Shown here: piece by piece, positions 5,823 through 7,548 of the stretch | Numbering within the stretch: the stretch's first letter is position 1 | Layout of the letters: every line of letters begins with the position of its first letter | Assembly: GCA_005888865.1 (NCBI GenBank) | Contig: VBCL01000039.1 | Coordinates: 11,349 to 18,896 of the forward strand | DNA length: 7,548 nucleotides | Direction of reading: 5' to 3' | Origin: Betaproteobacteria bacterium | GTDB lineage: Bacteria; Pseudomonadota; Gammaproteobacteria; Burkholderiales; Casimicrobiaceae | Notes under the pieces: generated by a model | Databases searched by the model: none | Told to the model about the DNA's origin: nothing | The model's input: only the letters and a program-made list of their open reading frames with translations | Translations under genes and position numbers: made by a program

Positions 5823-7049
5823 TCAGTACGTTTCGAGGTGATACCGGCCTTCTGCGCGCAACGCGGGCAGGAGCGTTTCCCAATCCATCTCGTGCCTGCG
5901 GCAGACATCGCGAAACGCCTCCGCAACGCCGGCCTCCATGCCCTTGAGCCCGCAGATGTACACATTACAACTCTTGTGGGCGAGCAAGCGGGCGACCTCT
6001 TCCGAGCGGTCGCGGATCAGGTCTTGCACATACTGCTTCTGCTTTCCGGGAACGCGGGAGAACGCGAGATTGATGTCGATGAAGTCCTTCGGCAGCTTCA
6101 GGAGCGGGCCGAAATACGGAAGCTCTCCGGCGACCCGGGCACCGAAGAAGAGCATCAGCTCGCCGCCCTCCTGAAGGGCGATCCGGCGCCGGCGCCGCTC
6201 GGTCATCGCGCGCATCGGCGCCGAGCCCGTGCCGGTGCAGACCATCAGCAGGCTCGAGCCGGGATGGTTCGGCATCAGAAACGTCGCGCCGTAGGGGCCG
6301 ACCACGCGCACCGAGTCTCCCTTGGCGAGATCGCACAGATAATTGGACGCGACTCCGGAGACGGGTCGGCCTTCGTGATCTTCGGTGACGCGCTTCACCG
6401 TCAGCGACAGGTTGTTGTAGCGCGGCCGCTCGCCGTCGCGGGGGCTCGCGACCGAGTACAGGCGAACGTGATGCGGCCGGCCCGTCGCGTCCACGCCCGG
6501 CGGCAGGATGCCGATCGTCTGCCCTTCCAGCACCGGAAAAGCGGCGCCGCCGAACTCGAGCACGATATGACGGACATCGCTGCTGGCGTCGTCCGCGGTC
6601 AGGCGGAAATTGCCGCCGACCGTTGCGATCGCGGGCTTGTCGAGCGAATAGAGGTTGACGTACGGATGCGCGGCCGACCACGGCGGGAATGCGTCGCCGC
6701 CGAGGCCGGCGGTCGCGACCGACGTGATCCGTGCCACTTCGGTGGGTATCTCTTCGGCGCCGGCGTCGACGTCGCTTTGCGCCGGCAGGCTGTCCCAGCC
6801 GAGCTGCTCGGCAAGCGTGTACGGCTTGGCTTTGTCGACCTGGCGCCAGCTGTCGATGGCTCCGGTCGGGCAGGGCGAGATGCAATCGTTGCAGAAATTG
6901 CATTTCGCGGGATCGACGACGTAGTTACGCGCGTCGTGCGAGACCGCGTCCGACGGGCACGTCTCCTCGCAGGTGTTGCAGCGGATACAGATCTCCGGGT
7001 CGATGAGATGCTGGCGCAGCACCTCGACCGACACCTGACTTGTGCTCAT
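5823..7049 (-). CDS. boxA: Benzoyl-CoA 2,3-epoxidase reductase component BoxA
   Basis: A 408-residue cytoplasmic flavo-iron-sulfur reductase that passes electrons from NADPH to the BoxB oxygenase, which epoxidises benzoyl-CoA (EC 1.14.13.208). The N-terminus holds two 4Fe-4S motifs: Cys21, 24, 27, 31 and Cys50, 53, 56, 60, each followed by Pro. A linker at about 65-125 leads to a ferredoxin-NADP reductase module: FAD motif Arg-Leu-Tyr-Ser-Val-Ala-Ser at 196-202, nucleotide loop Cys-Thr-Gly-Thr-Gly-Ser-Ala-Pro-Met-Arg at 271-280, Phe-Phe-Gly-Ala-Arg at 301-305, Cys-Gly-Leu-Lys-Gly-Met at 366-371, and a C-terminal Glu-Thr-Tyr with the terminal aromatic residue typical of the fold. Domain order and length match BoxA of Azoarcus evansii. 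The ATG is 12 nt after the boxB stop, with only a weak purine stretch upstream, so translation is probably coupled to boxB. No key residue is missing. Confidence 0.96.
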   Translation of the reverse strand: MSTSQVSVEVLRQHLIDPEICIRCNTCEETCPSDAVSHDARNYVVDPAKCNFCNDCISPCPTGAIDSWRQVDKAKPYTLAEQLGWDSLPAQSDVDAGAEEIPTEVARITSVATAGLGGDAFPPWSAAHPYVNLYSLDKPAIATVGGNFRLTADDASSDVRHIVLEFGGAAFPVLEGQTIGILPPGVDATGRPHHVRLYSVASPRDGERPRYNNLSLTVKRVTEDHEGRPVSGVASNYLCDLAKGDSVRVVGPYGATFLMPNHPGSSLLMVCTGTGSAPMRAMTERRRRRIALQEGGELMLFFGARVAGELPYFGPLLKLPKDFIDINLAFSRVPGKQKQYVQDLIRDRSEEVARLLAHKSCNVYICGLKGMEAGVAEAFRDVCRRHEMDWETLLPALRAEGRYHLETY

Positions 7050-7061
7050 GTCATCAACGCT

Positions 7062-7547
7062 TCAGTTGAACCGAACGTACTCGAAGTCGACGGGTTGATT
7101 GTTGATTCCGCGCGCCGGAGGCGCGATCCAGTTGGCGAAGCGGCCCGGCTCGGCGACTCGCCCCATCAGCGACGCGACGAACGCACGATCCGCTTCGGAG
7201 GGCAACCAATGCAGGTGCCGGTGCGTCCAGTCGCCCTCGCTCACGACGTTGCCGTCGGGATCGATGCGCGCCGCCGACAGCGGGCCGATCTTGCGGTTGA
7301 ATGTCTTGTGCGGCGCCTTCAGCCGGAAGGCGATGCCGCTCTTTTCGATGACCTTGTTCCAGCGCTCGATGCCGGCGAGCGCGTCCTTGACGTAGTCATC
7401 GCGCAGCTTCTCGTTGAGCGCATTCAACGCCGGGGCCTGGCTGGTGACGAGCCGCCCGTCGCGGACTTCGAGCACCGAATAGGTCGCCTCGGTCAGCAGA
7501 TGATCGTCGCCGATCTTCGTTTCGTCGAAGCGGCCCTTGAGGCCGGT
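7062..7547 (-). CDS. boxB: Benzoyl-CoA 2,3-epoxidase oxygenase component BoxB, 3' part
   Basis: The C-terminal 161 residues of BoxB, the di-iron oxygenase that inserts one oxygen atom into benzoyl-CoA to give the 2,3-epoxide, using electrons from BoxA. The frame stays open to the window edge, so the gene continues to the right; full BoxB is about 470 residues. Reading starts at Thr-Gly-Leu-Lys-Gly-Arg-Phe-Asp, passes Thr-Glu-Ala-Thr-Tyr-Ser-Val-Leu-Glu and Asn-Glu-Lys-Leu-Arg-Asp-Asp-Tyr, and ends Gly-Ile-Asn-Asn-Gln-Pro-Val-Asp-Phe-Glu-Tyr-Val-Arg-Phe-Asn. The late segment with Pro-His-Lys-Thr-Phe-Asn-Arg and Trp-Thr-His-Arg-His-Leu-His-Trp-Leu-Pro is characteristic of BoxB. Most of the di-iron ligands lie outside the window. 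The 12-nt gap to boxA shows the two subunits are made from one message. A GTG at 7475 is an internal Val, not a start. Confidence 0.94.
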   Translation of the reverse strand, partial: TGLKGRFDETKIGDDHLLTEATYSVLEVRDGRLVTSQAPALNALNEKLRDDYVKDALAGIERWNKVIEKSGIAFRLKAPHKTFNRKIGPLSAARIDPDGNVVSEGDWTHRHLHWLPSEADRAFVASLMGRVAEPGRFANWIAPPARGINNQPVDFEYVRFN

Positions 7548-7548
7548 C

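Noticed and set aside
5965..6903. A 312-codon minus-strand frame overlapping boxA in another frame
   Set aside because: Its product is Arg-rich and patternless; the boxA frame contains both iron-sulfur motifs and the reductase fold motifs.

Overview
The window reads as a GC-rich proteobacterial chromosome segment. The CoA-dependent aromatic genes suggest a betaproteobacterium of the Burkholderiales/Rhodocyclales kind, but that placement is inferred from gene content and codon composition, not from any marker gene. Almost all of it is explained by seven genes in two converging groups.

Plus strand, 1-2703: the last 32 codons of a short-chain dehydrogenase/reductase (SDR), a MarR-family regulator, an aryl-CoA ligase most like 2-aminobenzoate-CoA ligase, and a small Rid-family (YjgF/YER057c/UK114) protein. 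The first three are tightly packed: an 11-nt gap with the ribosome site overlapping the SDR stop, then an ATGA stop/start overlap. This looks like the downstream part of an operon for aerobic, CoA-dependent breakdown of an aminated or hydroxylated benzoate. The oxygenase and beta-oxidation genes would lie outside the window to the left.

Minus strand, 7548-2761, in transcription order: the 3' end of boxB (benzoyl-CoA epoxidase), a complete boxA (its FAD/iron-sulfur reductase), an AraC-family regulator, and a secreted tannase/feruloyl-esterase-family hydrolase. BoxA and BoxB together epoxidise benzoyl-CoA at the start of the aerobic box pathway. The esterase carries a signal peptide and would act in the periplasm or outside the cell, possibly releasing aromatic acids from esters.

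The two groups meet tail to tail at 2704-2760, where a GC hairpin may act as a terminator. The only sizeable non-coding stretch is 4486-4826, between the AraC gene and the esterase. It holds the esterase's strong ribosome site and a dense cluster of inverted repeats at 4678-4790. No RNA genes, insertion sequences, CRISPR arrays or prophage genes are seen.

Points most worth a second look: the Rid protein has Met where catalytic RidA enzymes have Arg, although an enamine intermediate is expected in the pathway its neighbours suggest; the secreted esterase has an MHETase/feruloyl-esterase-like cysteine and calcium-loop pattern beside box genes; and an interlocking palindrome cluster lies upstream of the esterase.
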